Positions 26,876 to 35,669 of a stretch of 64,000 nucleotides of DNA are shown here, in pieces. Position numbers and translations under genes: made by a program. Under the pieces are notes generated by a model that was given only the letters and a program-made list of their open reading frames with translations, was not told the origin of the DNA and ran no database searches. The stretch covers positions 1 through 64,000 of the forward strand of contig CACJLN010000003.1 in the NCBI GenBank assembly GCA_902594255.1, written 5' to 3'. Source of the DNA: an uncultured Pelagibacteraceae bacterium. GTDB taxonomy: Bacteria; Pseudomonadota; Alphaproteobacteria; Pelagibacterales; Pelagibacteraceae. How positions within the stretch are numbered: position 1 is the first letter of the stretch; each line of letters starts with the position of its first letter.

Positions 26876-28156
26876 CTATCTAACCTTAATTGTTGGTAAA
26901 CAATAAAAATCAGCTGTATCTATTTTAGATGAATATTGTCTTCTCATATTCCATTTTTTGTGAACGCCAGCACTTGCAAGGCTTAAAGTGGATCTACCAT
27001 ATTTATAATTAGTATTATCAATTGATTGCATTAAACTTTTTATTTTTTCGTCTTTTTTGGACGAAAATAAATTTTTTCTTCCATCGTCATTACGTAATCC
27101 TGTAAGCATGACACCTGCTTTTTGATAACGACAGCCGTTTTTAAAAATATTTTCTAATATCGCAATCGCAGTTTTAACAGTTTCAATACTATTGTTTGTT
27201 GCAATAGGAAAATCAATTGTTTTAGCATTTGAATAATAACCATAATTTCTTTGAAATGGGCTAGTCCTAACAAAAACTGTAATTGCTTTTGCAACTAAAG
27301 ACTCTGATCTAATTTTTTCAGAGGCATTTAAACAATAATTAGCAACTGCTTCTTTTAGTTCTTGAAAACTTTCTATTCTTTTACCAAATGATCTTGAAAC
27401 TACACAGCTTTTTCTTTTTGTTTGTGTGGTCTCTAAATCAATACATGGAACTCCTCTAAGTTCCATTGCAGTTCTTGAACTTAAAACATTGGAACATTTT
27501 TTGATCCATGTATTAGATTTATTCTTAAGTTGTTTTGCATTGTAAATTCCATTCTTTTGGTAAAACTTCGTAAGTTGTCTACCAACGCCCCAAACATCAT
27601 TAATTTCAACTTTTTCTAAGATAGGATCTAAATTCTCAATACCAATTAAGCTTGTTACTCCTGATTGTTTTTTCTTTGCAATGTGATTTGCAACTTTACT
27701 TAAAGTTTTGGTTTTAGCGATACCAATACTAGTTGGAATCCCAGTCCATTGTAAAACTGTCTCTCTAATTTCTCTTCCAACTTTTTCAACTTCAGAGTCT
27801 GGAAAATTAGATAAATCTATGAATGCTTCGTCAATTGAATACACTTCTATTTCAGTATTAAATCTTTTCAGAGTTCTCATTACCCTTCTAGATAAATCTC
27901 CATACAAAGAGTAATTTGATGAAAAAACTTCAACTTTATTTTTTACAATAATATCTTTTGCTTTAAAGTAAGGCTCACCCATCTTGATCCCCAGCGCTTT
28001 TGCTTCATTGGATCTAGAAATGATACAACCATCATTATTGGATAAAACAACCACAGGTTTTCTTCTTATTTTTGGATTAAATAATCTTTCACATGAAACA
28101 TAGAAAGAATTACAATCAACTAAGCCTATTTTTTTAGTACGTAGAATGGATGACAT
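26876..28156 (-). CDS. umuC: UmuC, Y-family translesion DNA polymerase V catalytic subunit
   Basis: UmuC is the error-prone polymerase that with UmuD' copies past DNA lesions. It has 426 residues, as in E. coli (422). It has the palm motif LVDCNSFYVSCERLF with the first catalytic Asp, the steric and fingers region LSNNDGCIISRS, the catalytic YSIDEAFIDLS, a helix-hairpin-helix (VEINDVWGVGRQL), and the little-finger domain. Its start overlaps the end of umuD by 23 bases, which couples the two. Expression should follow the LexA-controlled umuD promoter. UV-exposed surface seawater is a fitting niche. Confidence 0.96.
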   Translation of the reverse strand: MSSILRTKKIGLVDCNSFYVSCERLFNPKIRRKPVVVLSNNDGCIISRSNEAKALGIKMGEPYFKAKDIIVKNKVEVFSSNYSLYGDLSRRVMRTLKRFNTEIEVYSIDEAFIDLSNFPDSEVEKVGREIRETVLQWTGIPTSIGIAKTKTLSKVANHIAKKKQSGVTSLIGIENLDPILEKVEINDVWGVGRQLTKFYQKNGIYNAKQLKNKSNTWIKKCSNVLSSRTAMELRGVPCIDLETTQTKRKSCVVSRSFGKRIESFQELKEAVANYCLNASEKIRSESLVAKAITVFVRTSPFQRNYGYYSNAKTIDFPIATNNSIETVKTAIAILENIFKNGCRYQKAGVMLTGLRNDDGRKNLFSSKKDEKIKSLMQSIDNTNYKYGRSTLSLASAGVHKKWNMRRQYSSKIDTADFYCLPTIKVR

Positions 28157-28529
28157 AAGTCACAACCCCCCAAATAAAAACATCTTCTTCTTCATTAATT
28201 AAAATTCTATTAGAAAAATCTTTAGACCCAGAGGATAGAAATTTTTTATCTCTTTCTTGAACTAAAGTTTTAACTACAAGCTCATCATGAACATTTGCAA
28301 TAACCGTTGAAAAATTTTTTGGTTTTAAACTTTTATCGACAACCAATAAGTCTCCATCATTAATCCCAACATCGACCATGGATTTACCCTGAACTCTGAT
28401 AATAAAAGTAGCCGGAACATTTTTGATTAAATGCATGTTCAGATCGATATCTTCTTCGATATAATCAGTGGCAGGTGATGGGAAACCAGCACCAGCTTTA
28501 TGTAGATAATAGGGAATAGTTAGTTTCAT
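28134..28529 (-). CDS. umuD: UmuD, self-cleaving subunit of DNA polymerase V
   Basis: UmuD is a LexA-like serine protease that cleaves its own N-terminus when RecA filaments form, giving UmuD'. From the ATG at 28529 it has 131 residues. The Ser-Lys dyad is S50 (VQGKSMVDVG) and K87 (ELVVKTL). The likely cleavage site is A14-G15 in KAGAGFPSPA. The spacing of cleavage site, serine and lysine equals that of E. coli (C24-G25, S60, K97). An upstream in-frame ATG at 28559 is rejected because it would put the LexA box and the -10 element inside the gene. It precedes umuC with a 23-base overlap. Confidence 0.95.
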   Translation of the reverse strand: MKLTIPYYLHKAGAGFPSPATDYIEEDIDLNMHLIKNVPATFIIRVQGKSMVDVGINDGDLLVVDKSLKPKNFSTVIANVHDELVVKTLVQERDKKFLSSGSKDFSNRILINEEEDVFIWGVVTYVIHSTY

Positions 28530-28544
28530 GTTCTTGTTTTGTTC
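28530..28544 (-). promoter_or_regulatory. LexA box (SOS operator) at the umuD start
   Basis: The plus strand reads GTTC, seven bases, GTTC (28530-28533 and 28541-28544). This is a perfect match to the direct-repeat LexA operator known in alphaproteobacteria. It touches the umuD ATG at 28529 and lies just downstream of the predicted -10 element, so bound LexA would block the transcription start. Confidence 0.8.
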
Positions 28545-28547
28545 TAA

Positions 28548-28576
28548 TTTATAGCCCATTTATACAATGCACGCAA
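28548..28576 (-). promoter_or_regulatory. umuDC promoter
   Basis: On the minus strand a -35 element TTGCGT (28576-28571) is followed after exactly 17 bases by a -10 element TATAAA (28553-28548). The predicted start of transcription is near 28541, inside the LexA box, leaving a leader of only about 12 bases before the umuD ATG. Confidence 0.6.
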
Positions 28577-28713
28577 GAGGTTGTATTTTGAGTCCGTAAT
28601 TGAATCAAAAGTGAATCAAAACGTGAACATCAAAACTATATTTTGTATGCTTGTGGATAACTTCAACCAAGGATAGTTTAAAATTCTAATTTAATTATAA
28701 AAGGAGAAAAATA

Positions 28714-29064
28714 ATGAGTTCAATTGAAGTCAAAACTTTTGACAATCCAGACGAAAGTAACACGAATTTTAAAAATGCTAAAATAGATATTGTGAAAGTA
28801 GGAGATCAAAGAGTTATGAGATTAGTTTTACAACCAGGTTGGCAATGGTCACAAGACATTAAGCCAACAGTTGGCACAGATAGCTGTAAAGCAAAACATC
28901 TAGGTGTAATTGTTTCAGGAGCAGTTTGCGCAAAACATGATGATGGAACTGAATTAACTTATAAGGCTGGTGATGCATATTCAATAGAACCAGGTCATGA
29001 TGGTTGGGTAGTAGGTGATAAACCTGCAGTAGTTTATGAGTTTCATGGAAAATGGGGAGAATAG
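28714..29064 (+). CDS. Small cupin-domain protein
   Basis: This 116-residue single-domain protein has the cupin pattern: LGVIVSGAVCAKHDDGTE (motif 1 region), then YKAGDAYSIEPGHDGWVVGD (motif 2 region with His). Such proteins bind metals or small ligands, and no substrate can be read here. The ATG at 28714 has a good Shine-Dalgarno sequence (AAGGAG, eight bases upstream). The end overlaps the GFA-like gene by 13 bases, so the two are translated together. I recognise the fold, not the function. Confidence 0.75.
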   Translation: MSSIEVKTFDNPDESNTNFKNAKIDIVKVGDQRVMRLVLQPGWQWSQDIKPTVGTDSCKAKHLGVIVSGAVCAKHDDGTELTYKAGDAYSIEPGHDGWVVGDKPAVVYEFHGKWGE

Positions 29065-29426
29065 TGAAAAAACTATCGTGTCATTGTGGTGCTATAGAAG
29101 CTGAAATAAATTTAGAGGGAGACTTAGCCAAAGTAATAAAATGCAATTGTTCTATTTGTAAAAGAAAAGGAGCAATTATGTCTATGGTAAAAAATGAAGA
29201 TTTTAAAATTGTTAAAGGTGAAAAAAAATTAAAACTTTATCAATTTCATTCAAAAGTTGCCAAACATTACTTTTGCTCAGATTGTGGAATTTATACCCAT
29301 CACAACCCAAGAATAAATCCAGCGATGACAGGATTTAATGTTGGGTGTATTGATGAAATAAATACTTTTGATATCAAAGATGTTCCAGTAAACGATGGTC
29401 AAAATCATCCTTTAGATAAAAAATAA
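29052..29426 (+). CDS. GFA-family zinc protein (glutathione-dependent formaldehyde-activating-like)
   Basis: This 124-residue protein has the cysteine pattern of the GFA/CENP-V family: SCHCGAIEAEI, then CNCSICKRKGA, then YFCSDCGIYTHHNP, which together bind two zinc ions. Family members were named for S-hydroxymethylglutathione synthesis, but many have other or unknown roles. The ATG at 29052 overlaps the cupin gene; a GTG at 29064 four codons later is an alternative. It probably belongs to the small cupin-GFA-kinase unit. Confidence 0.87.
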   Translation: MGRIVKKLSCHCGAIEAEINLEGDLAKVIKCNCSICKRKGAIMSMVKNEDFKIVKGEKKLKLYQFHSKVAKHYFCSDCGIYTHHNPRINPAMTGFNVGCIDEINTFDIKDVPVNDGQNHPLDKK

Positions 29427-29431
29427 TTTTC

Positions 29432-30352
29432 ATGCAACAATTTAGTTTATGCTTTGGTAGGGTAAAAAAAGACTGTTTAAAGTTCATTAAATCTCAAGAG
29501 ACAAAAGCTGATAAATTCAAAAATAAAGAAAGGATGATTAAATCTTTCTTAATTCCTCTATGTTTTTGGATCAGTGAAAAAGCTGATAAAAAAAAACCGT
29601 ATTTTGTAGGATTAGCAGGAGGACAAGGAACTGGTAAAACCACAATTAGTTCTTTAATCAGAATTATATTAACAAAATACTTTAAATTAAATGTTTTTAG
29701 AATTTCAATAGATGACTTCTATAAAACAAGAAAAGAGCGAATAAATTTATCAAAAAAAGTGCATCCTATGCTTTTAACTAGAGGTGTACCTGGAACACAT
29801 GACATTAATATGATGCTGAATTTCTTTAGAAAGTCAAAAAGTAAGAAATTTAAAAGATTAAAATTACCAACATTTAATAAAGCTATTGACGACAGGTATA
29901 ATAAAAAGAAATGGTACGATTTAAAAAAGAGACCAGATGTAATTATTTTTGAGGGATGGTGTGTTGGTGCAAAATCAGAAAAAAATAATACTTTAAAGAA
30001 AACAATTAATTCATTGGAAAAGGCAAAAGACCAAAAACAGATTTGGAGAAAATATGTTAACAACCAATTAAAATCAAAATATAAAAATTTATATTCACAA
30101 TTAAATTGCTTAGTTTATCTAAAAGCAAAAAATTTTAGTTTGTTACAAAAATGGAGATTAAAACAAGAGAGGAAACTTTGGGTTCAAAGCAAAGTAAAAT
30201 CAAAAATAATGAGTAGAGGAGATGTATTAAATTTTATGCAAACTTATCAAAGAATTACTCAAAATATGTTTAGAAATATGCCTAAATATGCATCAGTAAT
30301 ATTCAATTTAAATAGTAACCATCAAATTAAATCTGCTGTATATAAAAAATAA
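29432..30352 (+). CDS. Probable D-glycerate 3-kinase (P-loop kinase)
   Basis: This 306-residue P-loop kinase has Walker A GLAGGQGTGKTT near residue 69, then RISIDDFYKT, TRGVPGTHDINMM and IIFEGWCVGA. These fit the plant/yeast-type glycerate 3-kinase family, related to phosphoribulokinase and uridine kinase. The product, 3-phosphoglycerate, would bring glycolate-derived glycerate into central metabolism. The ATG lies five bases after the GFA gene and the stop overlaps the TolC start, so it sits in the middle of an operon. The family call is fairly firm, the substrate less so. Confidence 0.78.
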   Translation: MQQFSLCFGRVKKDCLKFIKSQETKADKFKNKERMIKSFLIPLCFWISEKADKKKPYFVGLAGGQGTGKTTISSLIRIILTKYFKLNVFRISIDDFYKTRKERINLSKKVHPMLLTRGVPGTHDINMMLNFFRKSKSKKFKRLKLPTFNKAIDDRYNKKKWYDLKKRPDVIIFEGWCVGAKSEKNNTLKKTINSLEKAKDQKQIWRKYVNNQLKSKYKNLYSQLNCLVYLKAKNFSLLQKWRLKQERKLWVQSKVKSKIMSRGDVLNFMQTYQRITQNMFRNMPKYASVIFNLNSNHQIKSAVYKK

Positions 30353-31647
30353 TGAAATTTTTTTTTAAATTTATTTTGATCTTTATTTTTTCTTGTAGTC
30401 CTGCTCTCGCAGAAACTTTTAATTCTGCTTTGAAAAGAGCTTATGAAAATAATCCAGAATTAAATGCAGAAAGAGAAAGTATTAATATTTCTGAGGAAGA
30501 GTACAAAATTTCGATAAGCTCCTATCTTCCATCAATTACTTTAGAGGGTAGTAAAAGTGAGGAGGATACAGAAAAACTTACTAATAGAGATGGTTCAAAT
30601 GCTACTATTACTGATGTCGACCCTGAAACAAAATCTATTAAAGTAACACAAACTCTTATTGATTTCGGAAGGGGTGCTGAATTATCAAAAAGTAAAATTG
30701 GAATTGATTTAGCTAAAGCAAAACTTAAGAGAAAAGAACAAGATATCTTATATAAAGCTGTAGAGGCCTACACAGGACTAATTTCCTCTAAAGAAAAATT
30801 TGTAATCAATTCATCAAATGTAAATTTGTTAGAAAGACAAGTCGAGACTGACAGAATAAGACTAGAAAGAGGAAATATATCTTTATCTGATGTCGCTCAG
30901 TCAGAGTCGTCATTGGCAGGAGCTCAAGCTAAATTAATTCAAGCAGAGAATGAACTCTTAACTAGTAGGTTAAATTATGAAAATATAATTGGAGAATTAA
31001 ATGATATTGAAAGTTTAGATAAAAATTCAATTTTTGATTTAAACTTACCAAATCAATTGAATGATGCAATTAGTATGTCAAAAAAAAATAATCCTGATTT
31101 AATCATCGCAAAACTTGATTATGAGCAATCAAAAAAAGATACGATTAGTGCTAGATCCGATTTAGCTCCAACAGCTAAATTATCTTTTGACAGATCAAAA
31201 TCGGAAGACTTAAGTTCGACAGTTGATGAAAAGGAAAAAGATGTGTTAAAAGCAACTGTAACTTGGCCTTTCTTTTCTGGGGGAAAAAATTATGCAAATC
31301 TAAATAAAAATAAAAGTGCTGAATTACAAAAAAGCTTATTATTAGATAATTCTATTAAAAAAAATCAAACAGATGTTGCTAGTGCTTGGTCATCATATCA
31401 ATCAAATCAAAGTTTACTAAATTCAGTTCGAGCTCAAGTAGATGCTGCTGAAATAGCAAACGAAGGTATTGTTGCTGAATATAATAGTGGTTCTGATAGA
31501 ACAACATTAGAGGTTATTCAGTCTAATTCGTTACTATTAAATGCTCAGATTTCATTAGCTGATTCTGAAAGAAATTATATTCTTTCACAGTTTAATCTTT
31601 TAAGATCAGTCGGTTTATTGACAAGCGATTATCTAAAAATCCAATAA
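30352..31647 (+). CDS. TolC-family outer membrane efflux protein
   Basis: This is an outer membrane channel protein of 431 residues with a signal peptide (ending PALAETFNSALKRAYENNPE). It has the two repeated coiled-coil hairpins of TolC (for example RAYENNPELNAERESINISE and SKKNNPDLIIAKLDYEQSK) and the conserved VTWPFFSGG region. TolC homologues form the exit duct for type I secretion and for multidrug pumps. No pump or membrane-fusion gene lies beside it. Its ATG overlaps the kinase stop (TAATG), so it is cotranscribed with the genes before it. Confidence 0.92.
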   Translation: MKFFFKFILIFIFSCSPALAETFNSALKRAYENNPELNAERESINISEEEYKISISSYLPSITLEGSKSEEDTEKLTNRDGSNATITDVDPETKSIKVTQTLIDFGRGAELSKSKIGIDLAKAKLKRKEQDILYKAVEAYTGLISSKEKFVINSSNVNLLERQVETDRIRLERGNISLSDVAQSESSLAGAQAKLIQAENELLTSRLNYENIIGELNDIESLDKNSIFDLNLPNQLNDAISMSKKNNPDLIIAKLDYEQSKKDTISARSDLAPTAKLSFDRSKSEDLSSTVDEKEKDVLKATVTWPFFSGGKNYANLNKNKSAELQKSLLLDNSIKKNQTDVASAWSSYQSNQSLLNSVRAQVDAAEIANEGIVAEYNSGSDRTTLEVIQSNSLLLNAQISLADSERNYILSQFNLLRSVGLLTSDYLKIQ

Positions 31648-31690
31648 GTATTGACCTTTTTGTAAGATTTAAAATAGATCTTGCCAATGA

Positions 31691-31705
31691 GAACAAAATG
31701 TGTAC
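31691..31705 (+). promoter_or_regulatory. Candidate LexA box upstream of recA, one mismatch
   Basis: GAAC, seven bases, GTAC lies 50 bases before the recA ATG. It differs at one position from the alphaproteobacterial LexA consensus (GAAC-N7-GAAC in this orientation) and shares its first eight bases, GAACAAAA, with the perfect umuD box. A -35-like TTGACC lies at 31651-31656. Confidence 0.45.
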
Positions 31706-31754
31706 ATTTATTTTATGATTCGAGTGTTAAAAAAATTAAAAAAAAGGGCTAAAA

Positions 31755-32903
31755 ATGACGAAAAATAACCTAAAGGTAGTTAAATCTACCAAAGATCAAG
31801 AAATGGATACTAAAGAAAAAAACAAAGCATTAGATGCTGCGATCAGTCAAATAACAGACAACTTTGGAAAAGGTTCAGTTATGAAGCTTGGCGAAAAAAG
31901 AGCCATGGATATTGAGTCAATATCTACAGGTTCTTTGAGTTTAGATCTAGCTTTGGGAATAGGTGGATTACCTAAAGGAAGAATTATTGAAGTTTATGGA
32001 CCAGAGTCTTCTGGAAAAACAACATTAGCATTACAAGTTGTTGCTGAAGCACAAAAAGCAGGTGGAATTTGTGCATTCGTTGATGCAGAGCATGCTTTAG
32101 ATCCAGTTTATGCAAAAAAATTAGGCGTAAATACTGAGGAGCTTTTAATTTCACAACCAGATGCCGGTGAACAAGCTTTAGAAATAGCAGATACACTAGT
32201 AAAATCAGGCTCTATTTCAGTTATCGTAATTGACTCTGTTGCAGCTTTAACTCCAAAAGCTGAAATTGAAGGAGAAATGGGAGATCATCATGTTGGTCTT
32301 CAGTCAAGATTAATGAGCCAGGCTCTAAGAAAATTGACTGGTTCAATTTCAAATACAAACACAATGATGATTTTCATTAACCAAATCAGAATGAAAATTG
32401 GAGTTATGTTTGGAAGTCCTGAAACAACATCAGGAGGAAATGCACTTAAGTTTTATTCATCTGTAAGAATGGACATTAGAAGAATTGGTGCCATCAAAGA
32501 TAAAGATGAAATTATCGGAAATACTACAAGAGTAAAAGTAGTTAAGAATAAAGTTGCACCACCATTTAAAGTTGTCGAGTTTGATTTGATGTATGGAAGA
32601 GGTATTAGCAAAATGGGTGAGTTAGTCGATCTAGGTGCTAAAGCTGACATCATTGAAAAATCAGGAGCTTGGTATGCTTATAAAGGCGAGAAAATTGGAC
32701 AAGGCAGAGAAAATGCAAAAACTTATCTTGCACAAAACCCTAAAGTTGCTGCAGAAATAGAAATGGCAATTAGAGAAAAAGCTGGTGTGATTTCAAAGAA
32801 AATTGAAGGAAATCCATTAAGTCCTGAAAAAATTGAAAAGGAGAAGAAAGTAGCCGAAAAAGAAGAGGCTGCAAAAGAGACTGCTTCTTCTAAAAAAAAC
32901 TAG
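31755..32903 (+). CDS. recA: RecA recombinase
   Basis: RecA forms filaments on single-stranded DNA, drives homologous recombination and activates LexA and UmuD cleavage. It has 382 residues, slightly longer than E. coli RecA because of a charged, lysine/glutamate-rich C-terminal tail. It shows Walker [14 protein letters not shown] near residue 86, [32 protein letters not shown], the L2 region [15 protein letters not shown], and GQGRENAK. A possible LexA box lies upstream and a hairpin terminator follows at 32928-32952. With umuDC at 26876-28529, it supplies an SOS circuit in this window. Confidence 0.98.
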   Translation: MTKNNLKVVKSTKDQEMDTKEKNKALDAAISQITDNFGKGSVMKLGEKRAMDIESISTGSLSLDLALGIGGLPKGRIIEVYGPESSGKTTLALQVVAEAQKAGGICAFVDAEHALDPVYAKKLGVNTEELLISQPDAGEQALEIADTLVKSGSISVIVIDSVAALTPKAEIEGEMGDHHVGLQSRLMSQALRKLTGSISNTNTMMIFINQIRMKIGVMFGSPETTSGGNALKFYSSVRMDIRRIGAIKDKDEIIGNTTRVKVVKNKVAPPFKVVEFDLMYGRGISKMGELVDLGAKADIIEKSGAWYAYKGEKIGQGRENAKTYLAQNPKVAAEIEMAIREKAGVISKKIEGNPLSPEKIEKEKKVAEKEEAAKETASSKKN

Positions 32904-32927
32904 AATTAAAGGTCATCTTTAAATTAT

Positions 32928-32952
32928 AAAGGCGCTTACTACAAGCGCCTTT
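32928..32952 (+). terminator. Terminator after recA
   Basis: A perfect 10-bp stem AAAGGCGCTT/AAGCGCCTTT with a five-base loop begins 25 bases after the recA stop. It is followed by CCCCCTTA rather than a long T-run. It probably ends recA transcription before alaS. Confidence 0.7.
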
Positions 32953-33002
32953 CCCCCTTATCGTTATCTAGACATAGAACAAAAAAGCTGTATTTTAAAA
33001 AT

Positions 33003-35669
33003 ATGGCGGACAAATCATTAAATGGAATAAGAAGTACCTTTCTTAAATATTTCGAGAAAAACGATCATAAGATTGTTGAATCTAGTAATTTAGTTCCAAA
33101 TAACGATCCAACCTTAATGTTTGCCAATTCTGGAATGGTCCAGTTTAAAAATGTATTCACTGGTTTAGAAAAAAGAGATTATCAAAGGGCTACTACATCT
33201 CAAAAATGTGTTAGAGCAGGTGGTAAACATAATGATTTGGAAAATGTTGGTTATACACCAAGACACCATACTTTCTTTGAAATGTTGGGTAACTTTTCTT
33301 TTGGGGATTATTTTAAAGAAAGAGGAATTGAACTCGCATGGAATTTAATCACTAAAGATTTTGGTTTAGATAAAAACAGGCTTTATGTAACTGTTTTTCA
33401 TGAAGATGATGAGGCTTTTAATTTTTGGAAGAAAATAGCGGGTTTAAGTGATGATAGAATTATAAGAATTTCAACATCAGATAATTTCTGGTCAATGGGT
33501 GAAACTGGTCCCTGTGGTCCTTGTTCAGAAATATTTTACGATCATGGTGATCATTTAAAAGGTGGATTGCCAGGAACCAAAGATCAAGATGGAGACCGTT
33601 TTATTGAAATTTGGAATTTAGTCTTTATGCAGTATGAGCAAGTTTCAAAAGAAAAAAGAATAGATTTACCAAAACCATCAGTTGATACAGGGATGGGACT
33701 CGAGAGAATCGCAGCTCTTTTACAAGGTACACATGATAATTATCAAACTGATCATTTTAGAAAATTAATAAGCTCGATATCTGAGGTAACAAAAGTTAAA
33801 CAAGAAGATAAAAATATATCGAGTTTTAGAGTAATTGCTGATCATTTAAGAGCAAGCTCATTTCTTTTGGCTGAAGGAGTTTTACCCTCAAATGAAGGTC
33901 GTGGATATGTTCTGAGAAGAATTATGAGAAGAGGAATGAGACATTCTCATTTGTTAGGATCTAAAGAACCAATTTTTTATAAAATTTTTGACTCCTTAAA
34001 AAACGAGATGTCAGGAAATTACCCGGAGCTTGAAAGATCTCAATCTTTAATCAAAGAAACCTTAAGGATGGAAGAAGAAAAATTTTTAGATTTACTTGAT
34101 AGAGGTATCAAAATTTTAAATGATGAAATTGCAAAAATCGATAAAGTTTTACCTGGTGATGTCGCTTTTAAACTATACGACACTTATGGTTTTCCATTAG
34201 ATCTTACTGAAGACATTTTAAAGAATAAATCTTTGAAAGTTGATCAACAGAAGTTTGATGAATTAATGAAAAAAAGTAAAGAGATTGCAAAAAAGAACTG
34301 GAAAGGTTCTGGTGATAGTTCTGAAGAGGCAATTTGGTTTTCAATTAAAGACAAAACTGGTCCAACAGAATTTTTAGGTTATGAATCCAATCGGTCTGAG
34401 GGTGTTGTGTTAAACTTAATTAAAGATAACAAAGAAATAAAATCTTTATCTTCTGGGCAAGAGGGAATGATCATTACAAATCAAACCCCGTTTTATGGCG
34501 AGTCTGGAGGACAACTTGGAGATAAAGGTACAATTGTTTCTGGTAATTCTGTTTTTAAAGTAGATGATACACAAAAAAAACTTGGAGACTTATTTGTTCA
34601 TTACGGATCTTTGAAAACTGGAGAAATAAAAATTAATGATGTGGTGGAAATGAAAATAGACATAAAGAGAAGAGATAACTTGAAAGCTTACCATTCTGCT
34701 ACTCACTTGCTCCACGAGTCACTAAGAAGAACCTTAGGCAAACATGTTATGCAAAAAGGATCATTAGTTGCACCTGACAGACTAAGATTTGACTTCAGTC
34801 ATATGAAACCAATTACCAATGAGGAGTTAGAGACTATCGATAAGTTGGTTAATGAATATGTTTCAAATAGTTCTGAGGTAACAACAAGAATTATGACACC
34901 AAAAGCCGCTATTGAAAAAGGGGCCCTAGCTTTTTTTGGTGAAAAGTATGGTGAAGAAGTTCGTGTAGTTTCAATGGGTAAAGAAAAAGAAGCTTATTTT
35001 TCAACAGAATTGTGTGGAGGAACTCATGTCAAAAATACGGGAGATATTGGAAAATTTAAGACAGTAAGTCAATCATCTATAGCTGCGGGAGTAAGAAGAG
35101 TAGAGGCTTTAAGAGACAGTCAACTAGAAGAATATATTAAAAATAGAGAAAAAATTTCATCATTATCAATTCAGAAAGATGAAGAGACCATAAAAGAATT
35201 ATCAGCTCAAATAATAAAGCTTGGTGGCAAACCAAATATTCAAAATGAAAATCTTAAAGAACTTATAAAAAATCTTACCAGACAGCTTGAACAATTAAAT
35301 GTTAGTTCAGTTCTTAAAGATAAGACAAAAAATATTATAAAAGATCAAGAAATCAATAAAATTAAAGTTAGATTTCAAAAAGTTAAAGATTTGCCGCCAA
35401 AAGATTTAAGAAAATTAGTTGATAGTGGTAAAAAAGAATTAGGTGAAGGTATTGTAGTAATATTTGCAAGTAGTGATGGTAAAGTTGGTTTAGGGGTTGG
35501 TATAACTAATAAATTAACTGAAAAATATGATGCGGTAAAATTTGCAAAATTAGGTTCTGAAATCATTGGTGGAACAGGTGGTGGTGGGAGAAAAGATTTC
35601 GCTCAAGCAGGTGGACAAGACCAAGACAAAATTGATGAGGCTTTTGAAAAAATTAAATCTTTAATTTAA
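33003..35669 (+). CDS. alaS: Alanyl-tRNA synthetase
   Basis: This is a class II synthetase that charges tRNA-Ala and edits mischarged Ser and Gly. It has 888 residues, the normal length (E. coli 876). Domains: the catalytic core with the class II motif region ([44 protein letters not shown]), the editing domain with zinc ligands in [12 protein letters not shown] and [16 protein letters not shown], and the C-terminal glycine-rich DHHA1 domain ([15 protein letters not shown]). It follows recA as in many bacteria. Its 3' end overlaps the convergent icd gene by nine bases. Confidence 0.98.
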   Translation: MADKSLNGIRSTFLKYFEKNDHKIVESSNLVPNNDPTLMFANSGMVQFKNVFTGLEKRDYQRATTSQKCVRAGGKHNDLENVGYTPRHHTFFEMLGNFSFGDYFKERGIELAWNLITKDFGLDKNRLYVTVFHEDDEAFNFWKKIAGLSDDRIIRISTSDNFWSMGETGPCGPCSEIFYDHGDHLKGGLPGTKDQDGDRFIEIWNLVFMQYEQVSKEKRIDLPKPSVDTGMGLERIAALLQGTHDNYQTDHFRKLISSISEVTKVKQEDKNISSFRVIADHLRASSFLLAEGVLPSNEGRGYVLRRIMRRGMRHSHLLGSKEPIFYKIFDSLKNEMSGNYPELERSQSLIKETLRMEEEKFLDLLDRGIKILNDEIAKIDKVLPGDVAFKLYDTYGFPLDLTEDILKNKSLKVDQQKFDELMKKSKEIAKKNWKGSGDSSEEAIWFSIKDKTGPTEFLGYESNRSEGVVLNLIKDNKEIKSLSSGQEGMIITNQTPFYGESGGQLGDKGTIVSGNSVFKVDDTQKKLGDLFVHYGSLKTGEIKINDVVEMKIDIKRRDNLKAYHSATHLLHESLRRTLGKHVMQKGSLVAPDRLRFDFSHMKPITNEELETIDKLVNEYVSNSSEVTTRIMTPKAAIEKGALAFFGEKYGEEVRVVSMGKEKEAYFSTELCGGTHVKNTGDIGKFKTVSQSSIAAGVRRVEALRDSQLEEYIKNREKISSLSIQKDEETIKELSAQIIKLGGKPNIQNENLKELIKNLTRQLEQLNVSSVLKDKTKNIIKDQEINKIKVRFQKVKDLPPKDLRKLVDSGKKELGEGIVVIFASSDGKVGLGVGITNKLTEKYDAVKFAKLGSEIIGGTGGGGRKDFAQAGGQDQDKIDEAFEKIKSLI

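Noticed and set aside
28530-28559. Longer umuD start at 28559
   Set aside because: The extra residues would be encoded by the -10 element and the LexA box, and the shorter form matches the family's beginning.
28652-28660. Perfect DnaA 9-mer as part of a replication origin
   Set aside because: There is only one box, with no dnaA, dnaN or AT-rich unwinding array nearby. A single 9-mer is expected by chance in a genome.
31984-32196. 70-codon minus-strand ORF inside recA
   Set aside because: It is antisense to the conserved ATP-binding region of recA. Its composition reflects recA codons.
35375-35566. Minus-strand ORF inside alaS
   Set aside because: It is a shadow of the glycine-rich DHHA1 domain of alaS, with no independent ribosome site.
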